NCBI RefSeq assembly: GCF_902833905.1
Contig: NZ_CADFGP010000003.1
Location: 62,001-126,000 of the forward strand
Length of the DNA stretch: 64,000 bases
From: Paraburkholderia tuberum STM678
GTDB taxonomy: Bacteria > Pseudomonadota > Gammaproteobacteria > Burkholderiales > Burkholderiaceae
Direction: 5' to 3'
Shown here: positions 25,595 through 34,821 of the stretch, one piece after another
Layout: the number at the start of each line of letters is the position of its first letter
How positions within the stretch are numbered: the first letter of the stretch is position 1
Position numbers and translations under genes: made by a program
Notes under the pieces: generated by a model
What the model was told of the DNA's origin: nothing
What the model saw: the letters and a program-made list of their open reading frames with translations, nothing else
The model's database searches: none

Positions 25595-26902
25595 ATGGCC
25601 GCATCCTATTTCCCCCGCTGGCGCCGCCAGCCTGCTGGCGCCGAAGGCGGCATCGTCGGCATCGACGAACGGCTCGGGTGGCCGCAGATGTTCGCGATGG
25701 GCGTCCAGCACGTCGTCGCGATGTTCGGCTCGACCGTGCTCGCGCCGCTGCTGATGGGCTTCGATCCGAACCTGGCCATTTTCATGTCGGGGATCGGCAC
25801 GCTGCTGTTCTTCGTGCTCGTCGGCGGGCGCGTGCCGAGCTATCTCGGTTCGAGCTTTGCGTTCATCGGCCTCGTGATCGCGGTGACCGGCTATGGCGGA
25901 CACGGCGCGAACCCGAATATTGCGGTCGCGTTGGGCGGCATCATCGCGTGCGGCGTCGCGTACGGGGTGATCGGCCTGATCGTGGCGGCGGTCGGCACGG
26001 GCTGGATCGAAACGCTGATGCCGCCGGTCGTGACCGGCGCGATCGTCTGCGTGATCGGTCTGAACCTCGCGCCGATCGCCGTGCATGGCGTGAGCGGCAG
26101 CAATTTCGAGTCGTGGATGGCGCTCGTCACGGTGCTGTGCGTCGGCGCGGTCGCGGTGTTCACGCGCGGCATGCTCCAGCGTCTGCTGATCCTGGTCGGC
26201 CTGCTGCTCGCCTACGTCATTTACGCGATCGTCACGAACGGCCTCGGCATGGGCAAGCCGATCGATTTCTCGATCGTCGCGAACGCCGCGTGGTTCGGCA
26301 TGCCGCACTTCATGTCGCCGGTGTTCGACCCGCACGCGATGACGCTGCTCGCGCCGATCGCGGTGATCCTCGTCGCCGAAAACCTCGGCCACATCAAGGC
26401 CGTCAGCGCGATGACGGGCCAGAACCTCGACCGCTATATCGGCCGCGCGTTTCTCGGCGATGCGCTCGCGACGGTCGTGTCCGGCTTCGCGGGCGGTACC
26501 GGCGTGACCACGTACGCGGAGAACATCGGCGTGATGGCGGTCACGAAGATCTATTCGACGCTGGTGTTCGTGATCGCCGCGTTGATCGCCCTCGTGCTCG
26601 GCTTTTCGCCGAAGTTCGGCGCGGTGATCCAGACGATTCCGGGACCGGTGCTGGGCGGTGTGTCGATCGTCGTATTCGGGCTGATCGCGGTGACGGGCGC
26701 GCGCATCTGGGTCGTCAACAAGGTCGACTTCTCCGACAACCGCAATCTGATCGTCGCGGCCGTCACGCTCGTGCTCGGCGCCGGCGACTTCTCGCTGAAG
26801 CTCGGCAGCTTCGGGCTCGGTGGCATCGGCACCGCGACGTTCGGCGCGATCATCCTGTACGCGCTGCTGAGAAGAAAGCCGACGCAAGGGCCGGTGGCCT
26901 GA
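25595..26902 (+). CDS. Uracil/xanthine permease (NCS2 family)
   Basis: A 435-residue inner-membrane nucleobase:cation symporter. It contains the family segments QHVVAMFGSTVLAPLLMGF in the first membrane region, VPSYLGSSFAFIG, the substrate-site helix ILVAENLGHIKAV with the conserved Glu, and GFAGGTGVTTYAENIGVMAVTKIYS. About 12-14 membrane segments. These motifs fit uracil permeases (UraA/RutG) better than purine ones. Single gene; GAGGAGAAT lies before the ATG. Confidence 0.92.
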   Translation: MAASYFPRWRRQPAGAEGGIVGIDERLGWPQMFAMGVQHVVAMFGSTVLAPLLMGFDPNLAIFMSGIGTLLFFVLVGGRVPSYLGSSFAFIGLVIAVTGYGGHGANPNIAVALGGIIACGVAYGVIGLIVAAVGTGWIETLMPPVVTGAIVCVIGLNLAPIAVHGVSGSNFESWMALVTVLCVGAVAVFTRGMLQRLLILVGLLLAYVIYAIVTNGLGMGKPIDFSIVANAAWFGMPHFMSPVFDPHAMTLLAPIAVILVAENLGHIKAVSAMTGQNLDRYIGRAFLGDALATVVSGFAGGTGVTTYAENIGVMAVTKIYSTLVFVIAALIALVLGFSPKFGAVIQTIPGPVLGGVSIVVFGLIAVTGARIWVVNKVDFSDNRNLIVAAVTLVLGAGDFSLKLGSFGLGGIGTATFGAIILYALLRRKPTQGPVA

Positions 26903-26964
26903 GCGTTTTTTATCGGCACTGGCATGTCAAGCGCCGGTGCCGACGCCGATGCGGCAGCCAACTC

Positions 26965-28620
26965 CTACCTTTTGCGCGCGGTCAGCGCCGTTTCCGACAG
27001 ATCCACCTCGCGCATCAGCTTGTACAGCGTCTCGTCGTTGATGCGCTGGGTGTCGCGCAGGTCGAGCAGCGTCTTGCGCTCGGCGCGCATCGCCGCGAGC
27101 TTCATGCGGAATTCGAGGGCATCGGCACGGCGCGCGAGTTCGCGTGGCGCCTGTTCGTCGTCGAGCGTCGCGAGGCGGCGGCGGTACAGGTCCATTACCC
27201 GCGCGGTTACATCGGTCGCGTACGCCTGAGCCGATTCCTCGAGGTCCGCGCATTCCGTGTCGTGCAGATGATCGATCGCGCGAATCGCCGACTGCGCGGC
27301 GAGCGTACGCGCGAGTGCTTCCTCGGCGGCGTGCGGGTCCTTGCCGCGCCGCCAGCCCCGCAGCAGCAGCGGCAACGCGGCCACCGCCACCAGCAGCGAC
27401 ACCAGGATCACCCCCGACGCGATGAAGATCGCGAGATCGCGTCCCGGCAGCGGCGTGCCGTTCGGCAGCACCTCCGGCAGCGACAGCACGCCCGCGAGCG
27501 TCACCGCGCCGCGCACGCCGGCCACCGTCGTCACCGACACCATGCGCAACCCGGGCACTGCGTTCGCGACGCCGTGCTTCGTCGCGCCGCGGCTCGCGAA
27601 CCAGCGCAGCAGCCACACCCACGCGAAGCGCATCGCGTACAGCGCGAGCGCCACCGCAACGATATAGCCGATCAGCAGCGCGACCTGCGCGTCATTGGTT
27701 TCGTGCGCGTCGAGCAGCGCGCGGCCGAGGATGCGCGGAAACTGCAGGCCGAGCATGATGAACACCATGCCGTTGAACACGAACTCGATCATCGTCCACG
27801 TGCTCGAGGCCCGCACGCGCGAGGCGACCTGCCATTTTTCCGTGATGCTCGCGTAGTTCATCATCATGCCGGCGGAGACCGCGGCGAGAACGCCCGACAG
27901 CTCGAAGCGCTCGGCGGTCAGATAGGCGGCGAACGGGATCAGCAGGGTCATCACGACGCCCGGCGCGGGATCGCCTTCTTCGGTGAGATTCAGGAAGCGC
28001 GCGGACACGAAGCTGAACACCGCGCTCACCGCCGCGCCGACCGCGAGGCCGCCCACCGCGATGATCACGAAGCTCACCGACGCTTCGCGCAGCGAGAACG
28101 CGCCGGTCAGCGCGGCGGCGATCGCGAACTTCAGCGCGACGAGGCCTGACGCGTCGTTCATCAGCGCCTCGCCTTCGAGGATATGCATCAGCTGGACCGG
28201 AATCTTGCCCTTGCCGGCGATGCCGGACAGCGCGACTGCGTCGGTCGGCGACAACACGGCGGCGAGCGCGAATGCGACCGGCAGCGAGATCTGCGGCACC
28301 AGCGCGTGCACGAAGTGACCGACCACCAGCACCGTCATGAACACGAGGCCTAGCGCGAGCATCAGGATCGCGCGGCGCGCCATGAAGAACTCGCGCTTCG
28401 GGATGCGCCAGCCGTCCGCGAACAGCAGCGGCGGAATGAACAGCAGCATGAAGATTTCCGGATCGAACGCGACGTGCAATTCGAGGCGCGGCCACGCGAG
28501 CATCGCGCCGATCGCGATCTGCACGAGCGGCAGCGGCAGCTTGAACGGCAGCGCGCGGGTCAGCATCCCGGACGCGGCGACCGCGAGTAGCAGGATCAGG
28601 ACGGTAAAGACAATTTCCAT
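26965..28620 (-). CDS. CPA1-family cation/proton antiporter
   Basis: A 551-residue membrane protein of the Na+/H+ exchanger family. About 12 membrane segments occupy residues 1-420, including the ion-binding helices AAVLSPTDAVALSGI and EGEALMNDASGLVALK (conserved ND pair). The hydrophilic C-terminus of about 130 residues is helical and charged and is probably a cytoplasmic regulatory domain. The ATG at 28620 begins directly with the first membrane helix (MEIVFTVLILLLAVAASG); the open frame upstream is Arg-rich and unlikely. It uses the proton gradient to expel Na+ or K+. Single-gene unit. Confidence 0.92.
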   Translation of the reverse strand: MEIVFTVLILLLAVAASGMLTRALPFKLPLPLVQIAIGAMLAWPRLELHVAFDPEIFMLLFIPPLLFADGWRIPKREFFMARRAILMLALGLVFMTVLVVGHFVHALVPQISLPVAFALAAVLSPTDAVALSGIAGKGKIPVQLMHILEGEALMNDASGLVALKFAIAAALTGAFSLREASVSFVIIAVGGLAVGAAVSAVFSFVSARFLNLTEEGDPAPGVVMTLLIPFAAYLTAERFELSGVLAAVSAGMMMNYASITEKWQVASRVRASSTWTMIEFVFNGMVFIMLGLQFPRILGRALLDAHETNDAQVALLIGYIVAVALALYAMRFAWVWLLRWFASRGATKHGVANAVPGLRMVSVTTVAGVRGAVTLAGVLSLPEVLPNGTPLPGRDLAIFIASGVILVSLLVAVAALPLLLRGWRRGKDPHAAEEALARTLAAQSAIRAIDHLHDTECADLEESAQAYATDVTARVMDLYRRRLATLDDEQAPRELARRADALEFRMKLAAMRAERKTLLDLRDTQRINDETLYKLMREVDLSETALTARKR

Positions 28621-28934
28621 CGTGTTGTTTCGGGGGATGCAGGGGTTGTCCCGGGAGAGGGCGCGATGCGCAGGGTCGAGTGTAGCCCGGCGGCGCGCGC
28701 CGTTGCCGCGAGCTTCGCCGCGACGCGGCCTGCGAATCGGTGCACCGCAACGGTGCGCGCGACGCCCACGGGCGGCGCACGAGCGCTGTCGCCGGTGCAA
28801 TGTTTCGGCCGAGTTACAGCGCAGTGTGCGTCAGCGTGCGCATGGACCTTGCTTAACCGGTAATGATGACGCACATTTTGAGAGCTCGTTGCCGGTCGCG
28901 TTCGGACCGGCCGGCTCTCGCGTGAGAGGATTGC
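28621..28934. other. Divergent intergenic region
   Basis: About 310 bp between the antiporter and the EAL gene, which are transcribed in opposite directions. It must hold both promoters; I see no gene, repeat or clear operator. Confidence 0.4.
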
Positions 28935-30221
28935 ATGACGATTGCGCAACAGGACAGGGCGGCGAGCGTGCCGCACGGCTTCGAGGTCGAGGTGAGCTCG
29001 GGCCTTCAACGCTATTCGGTGCAGCACGGCGAACTGACGCTTACCAGCGTGTTCCAGCCGATTTTCAGTCTGTCGCACCTGCGCGCGGTCGGCTATGAGG
29101 GCTTGCTGCGCGCGCACGACGCGCTCGATCGCGCGGTGTCGCCGCTCGATGTGTTCGGCGAGGCCGCGCGCCTCGGCGACGCGCTGCAGATCGACCGGCT
29201 GGCGCAGACGCTGCATCTGGAGAACTTCAAGGTGCTCGGCGCCGAGCGCGAATGGTTGTTCCTGAACGTGCACCCGGGCGTGCTGACCGACCCGTATCTC
29301 GCGGCCGCTTTGCTCGCCAACCTGCGGCGGCTCGATCTGTCGCCGCGGCGCGTCGTGCTCGAAGTGCTCGAGCAGAGCGCCGAAGATCTCGATCGACTCG
29401 CCGACGCGGTGCGCGAGTTTCGCGAGCGCGGCTTCCTGATCGCGCTCGATGATTTCGGCGCCGGCCATTCGAACATCGAGCGGATCTGGCAACTGAATCC
29501 CGACATCGTGAAGCTCGACCGCGTCATGCTGTCGCATGCCGCGCATCGCGCCGACATGGCGACGATCCTGCCGGGGCTCGTGGCGATGCTGCATGAAGCG
29601 GGCAAGCTCGTGCTGATCGAGGGCATCGAAACCGAGCACGAAGCGCAGATGGCGCTCGCCTGCAATGCCGACTTCGTGCAGGGCTTTTTCTTTGGCCGGC
29701 CGAATCCGGGTGTTGCCGATCCGATCCACGCGGCGGTTTGCATCGGCGAAGTCACCGAGCGTTATCGTGAGCAGGCCGAGGCACGCGAGCGGCGCAGCGC
29801 GAGTCGGCTCGCGCCGTATCTGCGCGCGTTCGAGCGCGCCGCGGAGCGTCTCGCCGCCGGTGAGCCGCTCGACGAGGTGTGCTGGAATTTCCTCGCGCTC
29901 GATCACGTGGCGCGCTGTTTTCTGCTCGACGCGAAGGGGCGCCAGGCCGGCCGCAACGTCGTGCTGCGCGCCGATCGCGCGGCGCACGAAACGCGCTTTC
30001 TGCCGCTCGCCGACGCGCAGGGCGCGAACTGGCTGCGTCGGCCGTACTTCAGCGTCGCGATCAATGCGCCGGAGCGGGTGCACGTGACGCGGCCGTATCT
30101 GTCGATCAACGAGGCGTTGCCGTGCGTGACGCTGTCGGTGGCAACGCGCGTCGGCAGCGAGACCTGCGTGCTGTGCGGCGATATCGACTGGGTCGAAGAC
30201 GAACGCGACGCGCGCATCTGA
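28935..30221 (+). CDS. EAL-domain protein, probable cyclic di-GMP phosphodiesterase
   Basis: A 428-residue cytoplasmic protein. The EAL domain (about 30-270) reads EGLLRA instead of EALLR near residue 53, and has NVHPG, LEVLEQ, DDFGAGHSN near residue 172, KLDRVML, IEGIETEHE and VQGFFFGRP, so most metal and substrate residues are kept. The C-terminal 150 residues end in a small sensor-like domain (ALDHVARCFLLDAKGRQAG, then RPYFSVAINAPERVHVTRPY) resembling the YkuI C-terminal / Cache type. GAGAGG precedes the ATG. It probably degrades cyclic di-GMP or binds it, gated by the C-terminal domain; activity is an inference. Confidence 0.88.
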   Translation: MTIAQQDRAASVPHGFEVEVSSGLQRYSVQHGELTLTSVFQPIFSLSHLRAVGYEGLLRAHDALDRAVSPLDVFGEAARLGDALQIDRLAQTLHLENFKVLGAEREWLFLNVHPGVLTDPYLAAALLANLRRLDLSPRRVVLEVLEQSAEDLDRLADAVREFRERGFLIALDDFGAGHSNIERIWQLNPDIVKLDRVMLSHAAHRADMATILPGLVAMLHEAGKLVLIEGIETEHEAQMALACNADFVQGFFFGRPNPGVADPIHAAVCIGEVTERYREQAEARERRSASRLAPYLRAFERAAERLAAGEPLDEVCWNFLALDHVARCFLLDAKGRQAGRNVVLRADRAAHETRFLPLADAQGANWLRRPYFSVAINAPERVHVTRPYLSINEALPCVTLSVATRVGSETCVLCGDIDWVEDERDARI

Positions 30222-30256
30222 CATGGTGTCGTTTTCAACGACACCAGGTTGCGCTC

Positions 30257-30973
30257 ATGTCCGTGCTGCTCGAAGTGATTGCCACGACCGTCGCCGATGC
30301 GCGCGCTGCCGCGCAGGCCGGTGCCGACCGTCTCGAACTCGTGACCGCGATGGGCGAGGGCGGATTGACGCCGAGTGTGGGGTTGATCGAGGCGGTGGTT
30401 TCAGCGCTCGGCGTCCGGGCAGCCGGCGTCCCCGTGAACGTGATCGTGCGGCCGCATAGCCGCGCGTTCGTCTACGACGCCGACGACTACGCGGTGATGC
30501 TGCGCGACATCCGGGCCGTCAAGGCGGCCGGCGCGAACGGCATCGTGATCGGCATGCTCGATGCGGAGCGGGGGATCGACCGCGAAGGTCTCGCGCGCGC
30601 GTGCGAAGCTGCCGATGGACTCGCGATCACGTTCCATCGCGCGTTCGACGAGGCGCGCGATCTGCGCGAAGCGCTCGACGTATTGCTCGGTTTCGAGGCG
30701 GTGACGAATGTGCTGACGTCGGGCGGACAGCCGTCGGTGCTGCGGGCGCAAGCGACGATCGGCGAATTGCTGCGGCAGGCTGCCGGCTCGCATTGCACGG
30801 TGCTCGCCGGTGCCGGCTTGACGGTCGATGCGGTCGCGGAGTTCGTGAGCAAAACGCACGTCGAGGCCGTGCATTTCGGCTCCGGCGTGCGCGTGAACGG
30901 CAACGGACTCGCGCCAGTCGATCCGGCGAAGGTGATGCAGGTGAGGGCGCTGCTCGACGCAATGCAACGGTGA
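30257..30973 (+). CDS. cutC: CutC family protein
   Basis: A 238-residue TIM-barrel protein of the CutC family, historically linked to copper homeostasis, though its actual role remains disputed. Typical segments are LLEVIATTVADARAAAQAGADRLELV, EGGLTPSVGLI, VNVIVRPHSRAFVYDADD, ITFHRAFDEA and LTSGGQPS. The ATG at 30257 gives the family's normal length; the longer upstream frame overlaps the EAL gene. It begins 35 bp after the EAL gene on the same strand and may be cotranscribed. Confidence 0.92.
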   Translation: MSVLLEVIATTVADARAAAQAGADRLELVTAMGEGGLTPSVGLIEAVVSALGVRAAGVPVNVIVRPHSRAFVYDADDYAVMLRDIRAVKAAGANGIVIGMLDAERGIDREGLARACEAADGLAITFHRAFDEARDLREALDVLLGFEAVTNVLTSGGQPSVLRAQATIGELLRQAAGSHCTVLAGAGLTVDAVAEFVSKTHVEAVHFGSGVRVNGNGLAPVDPAKVMQVRALLDAMQR

Positions 30974-30990
30974 GCAGCGCAAAGAACCAC

Positions 30991-33900
30991 TTACTTCGCG
31001 ACCACCACCGGAATGCCGCGCAACTGCCCGGCGCCCTTCATCTCCTCGAGCGACTTCTTCACCGCGACACCCGTCGCCGCATCGATGCCGAGGCGCGCGG
31101 CGAGGTCACGCTCACCACGCTTGACCCCCGCCAGATTCGCCAGCTTCACGTGCCCATACCCGCGCACGCGCGCATGCAGCTCAGCGAGTTTCGCGACGTC
31201 GTCGAGATGGCCCGCGTCGAGTTTCGCTAGCGCACGGTGCAGCGTGGCTTCGTAATCGCTCGCGAGCTCGCGCTCCATCTTGCGCTCGAGCGTGCGGCCG
31301 AACGGATCGAGCGCAGAGCCACGCAGACCGCGCCATTTCGCGAGCAGGCCGAGCACGGGCCACATCCACTGACCATAGGTTTTCTTCGTCGGCGCGGCGC
31401 CGGGCTGCGCGCGCGTGAGCGTCGGCGGCGCGAGGTTGAAGCGGATCGTGAAGTCCTTGCCGGCGACGCCCTCGAACTGCGCTTCGAGCGCATCGCGGAA
31501 CGCGGTATCCGTATGCAGACGCGCAACTTCGTATTCATCCTTTACCGCGAGCAGCCGGTAGAACGTGCTCGCGACCGCGCGCGTCACGCGCTCGCTCGCC
31601 GCATCGACGGCGGTTTCCGCGCGCCGTGCCGCATCGACGAGCGAGCGATATCGCTTCACATAAGCCGCGCCGCCATACGCGAGCAGCCGTGCTTCGCGAT
31701 GGGCGATCAGCTCGTCGAGCGTATCGACCCGCACGCTCGGCTTCGGTGCATGACGCGACTGCCACAGCGATTCGAGCGCGGCGGGATCAGCCGCGGCCAT
31801 GCGCCCGATCGAGAACGCGAGCTGGTTCATCTGCACGGCGACGTTGTTCAGTTCGATCGCGCGCATCATCGCGGCGAACGACACCGGCACGAGACCGAGC
31901 TGCCACGCGAAACCGAGCATCAGAATGTTCGCGCCGATCGTATCGCCGAGAAAACGCGTTGCGAGCGCTTGCGCGTCGCACGTCGACATACGCTCTTCCC
32001 CGGCCGCGTGACGCATCTTGTCGATCAGCGCGTCGGCATGCAGCGTCGCATCCGGGTTCTGCACGAAGCTCGCGTTCGGAATCGCATGCGTGTTGACGAC
32101 GATGCGCGTGCGGCCATGTCGCACCGTCTGCAGTGCATCGGCACTCGCGCCGACCACCGTGTCACAGGCGAGCAGCACGTCGGCCTGCTGCGTGTCGATG
32201 CGGACCTGGTTCAGCCATTCGTCGCGGGCGGCAAAGCGCACGAACGACAGCACCGCGCCGCCCTTCTGCGCGAAGCCCATGAAGTCGAGCACCGACGCGC
32301 TCTTGCCTTCGAGGTGCGCGGCCATGCTGATCAAGGCGCCGACCGTCACGACGCCGGTGCCGCCGACGCCCGTGATGAGGATGTCGTACGGCGCGGCATC
32401 GAGTTGCGTCGCGGGAATCGGCAACGCGTCGACGTGCGCGGCGAGCGCCTGCGGATCGAACGCGTCGCCCGCGGCTTTTTTCAGCGTACCGCCTTCGATG
32501 GTGACGAAGCTCGGGCAAAAGCCGTTCACGCACGAGTAGTCCTTGTTGCACGACGACTGATCGATGCGGCGCTTGCGACCGAGCGCGGTTTCCACCGGTT
32601 CCACCGACAAACAGTTCGACTGCACGCCGCAATCGCCGCAGCCTTCGCAGACTTCCTCGTTGATGAAGAGCCGTTTGTTCGGGTCGGGGAATTCGCCCTT
32701 CTTGCGGCGCCGGCGTTTTTCGGCCGCACAGGTCTGGTCGTAGATCAGCACGGTCACGCCGTCGGTGTCGCGCAACTGGCGCTGCACCGCGTCCATCTCG
32801 CTGCGATGGTGAAACGTCGTGCCCTGCGGAAACTGGCCGTGATGGCCGTCGTATTTCTCCGGCTCGTCGCTGACCACGACGAAGCGCGACACGCCCTCGG
32901 CTTCGACCTGACGTGCGATCTGCGGCACCGAGATGCTGCCGTCGACCGGCTGGCCGCCCGTCATCGCGACCGCGTCGTTATAGAGGATCTTGTAGGTGAT
33001 CGTCGCGTTCGCGGCGACCGCCTGGCGGATCGCGAGAATGCCGGAGTGAAAGTAGGTGCCGTCGCCAAGATTCTGGAATACGTGGCGGGTTTTCGTGAAC
33101 ATCGAATGCGCGGCCCAGTCGACGCCTTCGCCGCCCATCTGAATCAGCCCGGTCGTGTCGCGCTCCATCCACGACGCCATGAAATGACAGCCGATGCCCG
33201 CCTGCGCGATCGAGCCGTCCGGCACTTTCGTCGACGTGTTGTGCGGGCAGCCGGAGCAGAAGTACGGCGTGCGCTTCACGCTGTCCGCCGCGTTCGACAG
33301 GATCTGCGGCGCGACCAGATCGACGACGCGTTCACGGCGATCGAGCGCCGGCTTGTGCTTCGCGAGCCAGTTCGCGAACACCGGGAGAATGCGCGACGGC
33401 CGCAATTCGCCGAGCGACGACAGCAGCAACGTGCCATCTTCGGCGTGCTTGCCGACCACGACCGGCCGTGTGCCTTGTGTGCGGTTGTACAGATAGTCCT
33501 TGATCTGTTGCTCGATGACCGGGCCTTTCTCTTCGATCACGAGCACTTCGGACAGACCCGACACGAACGCGTCGATGCGCGTCATCTCCAGCGGAAACGA
33601 CAGCCCGACCTTGTAGATGCGCACGCCGGCCGCGTCGAGATCGGCGACCGTCAGATCGAGCCGGCGCAGCGCTTCCATCAGATCGAGATGCGCCTTGCCA
33701 CAGGTGACGATGCCGACATTGGCGTGCGGGCTCGGCGCGATCCATTTGTCGATGCTGTTCATGCGCGCAAACTGGCGCACCGCGTCGAGCTTCGCGTGCA
33801 GGCGCGCTTCGATCGTCAGGCTCGGCAGATCGGGCCAGCGGTTGTGCAGACCGCCGGCTGGTGCTTCGAATTCCGGTGGCGGTGTCCATTCGGTTTGCAG

Positions 33901-34578
33901 CGCGTCGAGATCGACGGTCGAGCCCGATTCGACGGTCTCCGAAATGGCCTTGTAGCCGACCCACGCACCGGAGAAGCGCGACAACGCCCAGCCATACAGG
34001 CCGAATTCGAGCATGTCCGCGATGTTCGACGGATTCACGACCGGCATGTGCCAGCCGATCAACGCGAAGTCGCTCTGATGCGGCATCGACGACGACACGC
34101 AGCCGTGATCGTCGCCCGCGACCACCAGCACGCCGCCGTGCGGCGACGAGCCGTACGCGTTGCCGTGCTTCAAGGCATCGCCCGCGCGGTCGACGCCCGG
34201 GCCTTTGCCGTACCACATCGCGAATACGCCATCGACGGTGCGCTCGGGATCGGCTTCGACGCGCTGCGTGCCGAGCACGGCGGTGCCGCCGAGTTCTTCG
34301 TTGATCGCGGGCAGAAAGCGGATGTCGCTCGCGGCGAGCAGTTTTTTCGCCTTCCACAACTGCTGATCGACCATGCCGAGCGGCGAGCCGCGATAGCCGC
34401 TGATGAAGCCGGCCGTGTTCAGGTTGCGGGTCTTGTCGAGCGCGCGCTGCATCAGCGCGAGGCGCACGAGCGCCTGCGTGCCGGTCAGAAAGATCCGTCC
34501 GCGCGTCGCGGTGAGATTGTCGGAAAGCTTATAGTCGGCGAGTGCGGGCGTGCCGTCGATGGGCAGGCGAGCGGTCAT
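30991..34578 (-). CDS. Indolepyruvate ferredoxin oxidoreductase, fused alpha and beta parts
   Basis: A 1195-residue enzyme oxidatively decarboxylating aryl-pyruvates, from aromatic amino acid transamination, to aryl-acetyl-CoA. The N-terminal part corresponds to the alpha subunit with the thiamine diphosphate domain (SGYRGSPLG near residue 60; GGEGVDWAAHSMF). A cysteine cluster near residues 645-690 (CEGCGDCGVQSNC, then CNKDYSCVNGFC) binds iron-sulfur. The C-terminal third is the gamma/beta-type domain (ITGVGGTGVVTVGALI). In archaea these are separate subunits; the single-chain form is usual in proteobacteria. Single gene. Confidence 0.93.
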   Translation of the reverse strand: MTARLPIDGTPALADYKLSDNLTATRGRIFLTGTQALVRLALMQRALDKTRNLNTAGFISGYRGSPLGMVDQQLWKAKKLLAASDIRFLPAINEELGGTAVLGTQRVEADPERTVDGVFAMWYGKGPGVDRAGDALKHGNAYGSSPHGGVLVVAGDDHGCVSSSMPHQSDFALIGWHMPVVNPSNIADMLEFGLYGWALSRFSGAWVGYKAISETVESGSTVDLDALQTEWTPPPEFEAPAGGLHNRWPDLPSLTIEARLHAKLDAVRQFARMNSIDKWIAPSPHANVGIVTCGKAHLDLMEALRRLDLTVADLDAAGVRIYKVGLSFPLEMTRIDAFVSGLSEVLVIEEKGPVIEQQIKDYLYNRTQGTRPVVVGKHAEDGTLLLSSLGELRPSRILPVFANWLAKHKPALDRRERVVDLVAPQILSNAADSVKRTPYFCSGCPHNTSTKVPDGSIAQAGIGCHFMASWMERDTTGLIQMGGEGVDWAAHSMFTKTRHVFQNLGDGTYFHSGILAIRQAVAANATITYKILYNDAVAMTGGQPVDGSISVPQIARQVEAEGVSRFVVVSDEPEKYDGHHGQFPQGTTFHHRSEMDAVQRQLRDTDGVTVLIYDQTCAAEKRRRRKKGEFPDPNKRLFINEEVCEGCGDCGVQSNCLSVEPVETALGRKRRIDQSSCNKDYSCVNGFCPSFVTIEGGTLKKAAGDAFDPQALAAHVDALPIPATQLDAAPYDILITGVGGTGVVTVGALISMAAHLEGKSASVLDFMGFAQKGGAVLSFVRFAARDEWLNQVRIDTQQADVLLACDTVVGASADALQTVRHGRTRIVVNTHAIPNASFVQNPDATLHADALIDKMRHAAGEERMSTCDAQALATRFLGDTIGANILMLGFAWQLGLVPVSFAAMMRAIELNNVAVQMNQLAFSIGRMAAADPAALESLWQSRHAPKPSVRVDTLDELIAHREARLLAYGGAAYVKRYRSLVDAARRAETAVDAASERVTRAVASTFYRLLAVKDEYEVARLHTDTAFRDALEAQFEGVAGKDFTIRFNLAPPTLTRAQPGAAPTKKTYGQWMWPVLGLLAKWRGLRGSALDPFGRTLERKMERELASDYEATLHRALAKLDAGHLDDVAKLAELHARVRGYGHVKLANLAGVKRGERDLAARLGIDAATGVAVKKSLEEMKGAGQLRGIPVVVAK

Positions 34579-34821
34579 GGGGGAGTCTCCAATGTTCTGG
34601 CTTCGCGCGCGGGCGGTGGGGTCACGGATGCCGCGCAGCGAAAGAGACTCTATTTTTTAGCGCTCGTGAGAGTGAATTATTTCTTCTTTAATCGGGCGTG
34701 CGCGAATGGGCGCGACGAGTCGCGCGTTTCGGCCCGCTTTTGAGCCGGATTTGCCACGCGGCGGCGCGCTTCGGGTATGCCCTGGGGTATCGTGGGGCGG
34801 CGAATGGGACGATGGCTGTTG

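Noticed and set aside
25501..28149. 882-codon plus-strand frame, and the 550-codon minus-strand frame at 25235-26887
   Set aside because: Both overlap the nucleobase permease and its neighbours in other frames and read as low-complexity Arg/Asp/His sequence. The permease and antiporter are the clear genes.
31237..34743. 1168-codon open frame on the plus strand
   Set aside because: It lies antisense to the indolepyruvate oxidoreductase gene. The translation is an Arg/His/Ala-rich sequence without domains, a usual by-product of high-GC coding sequence.
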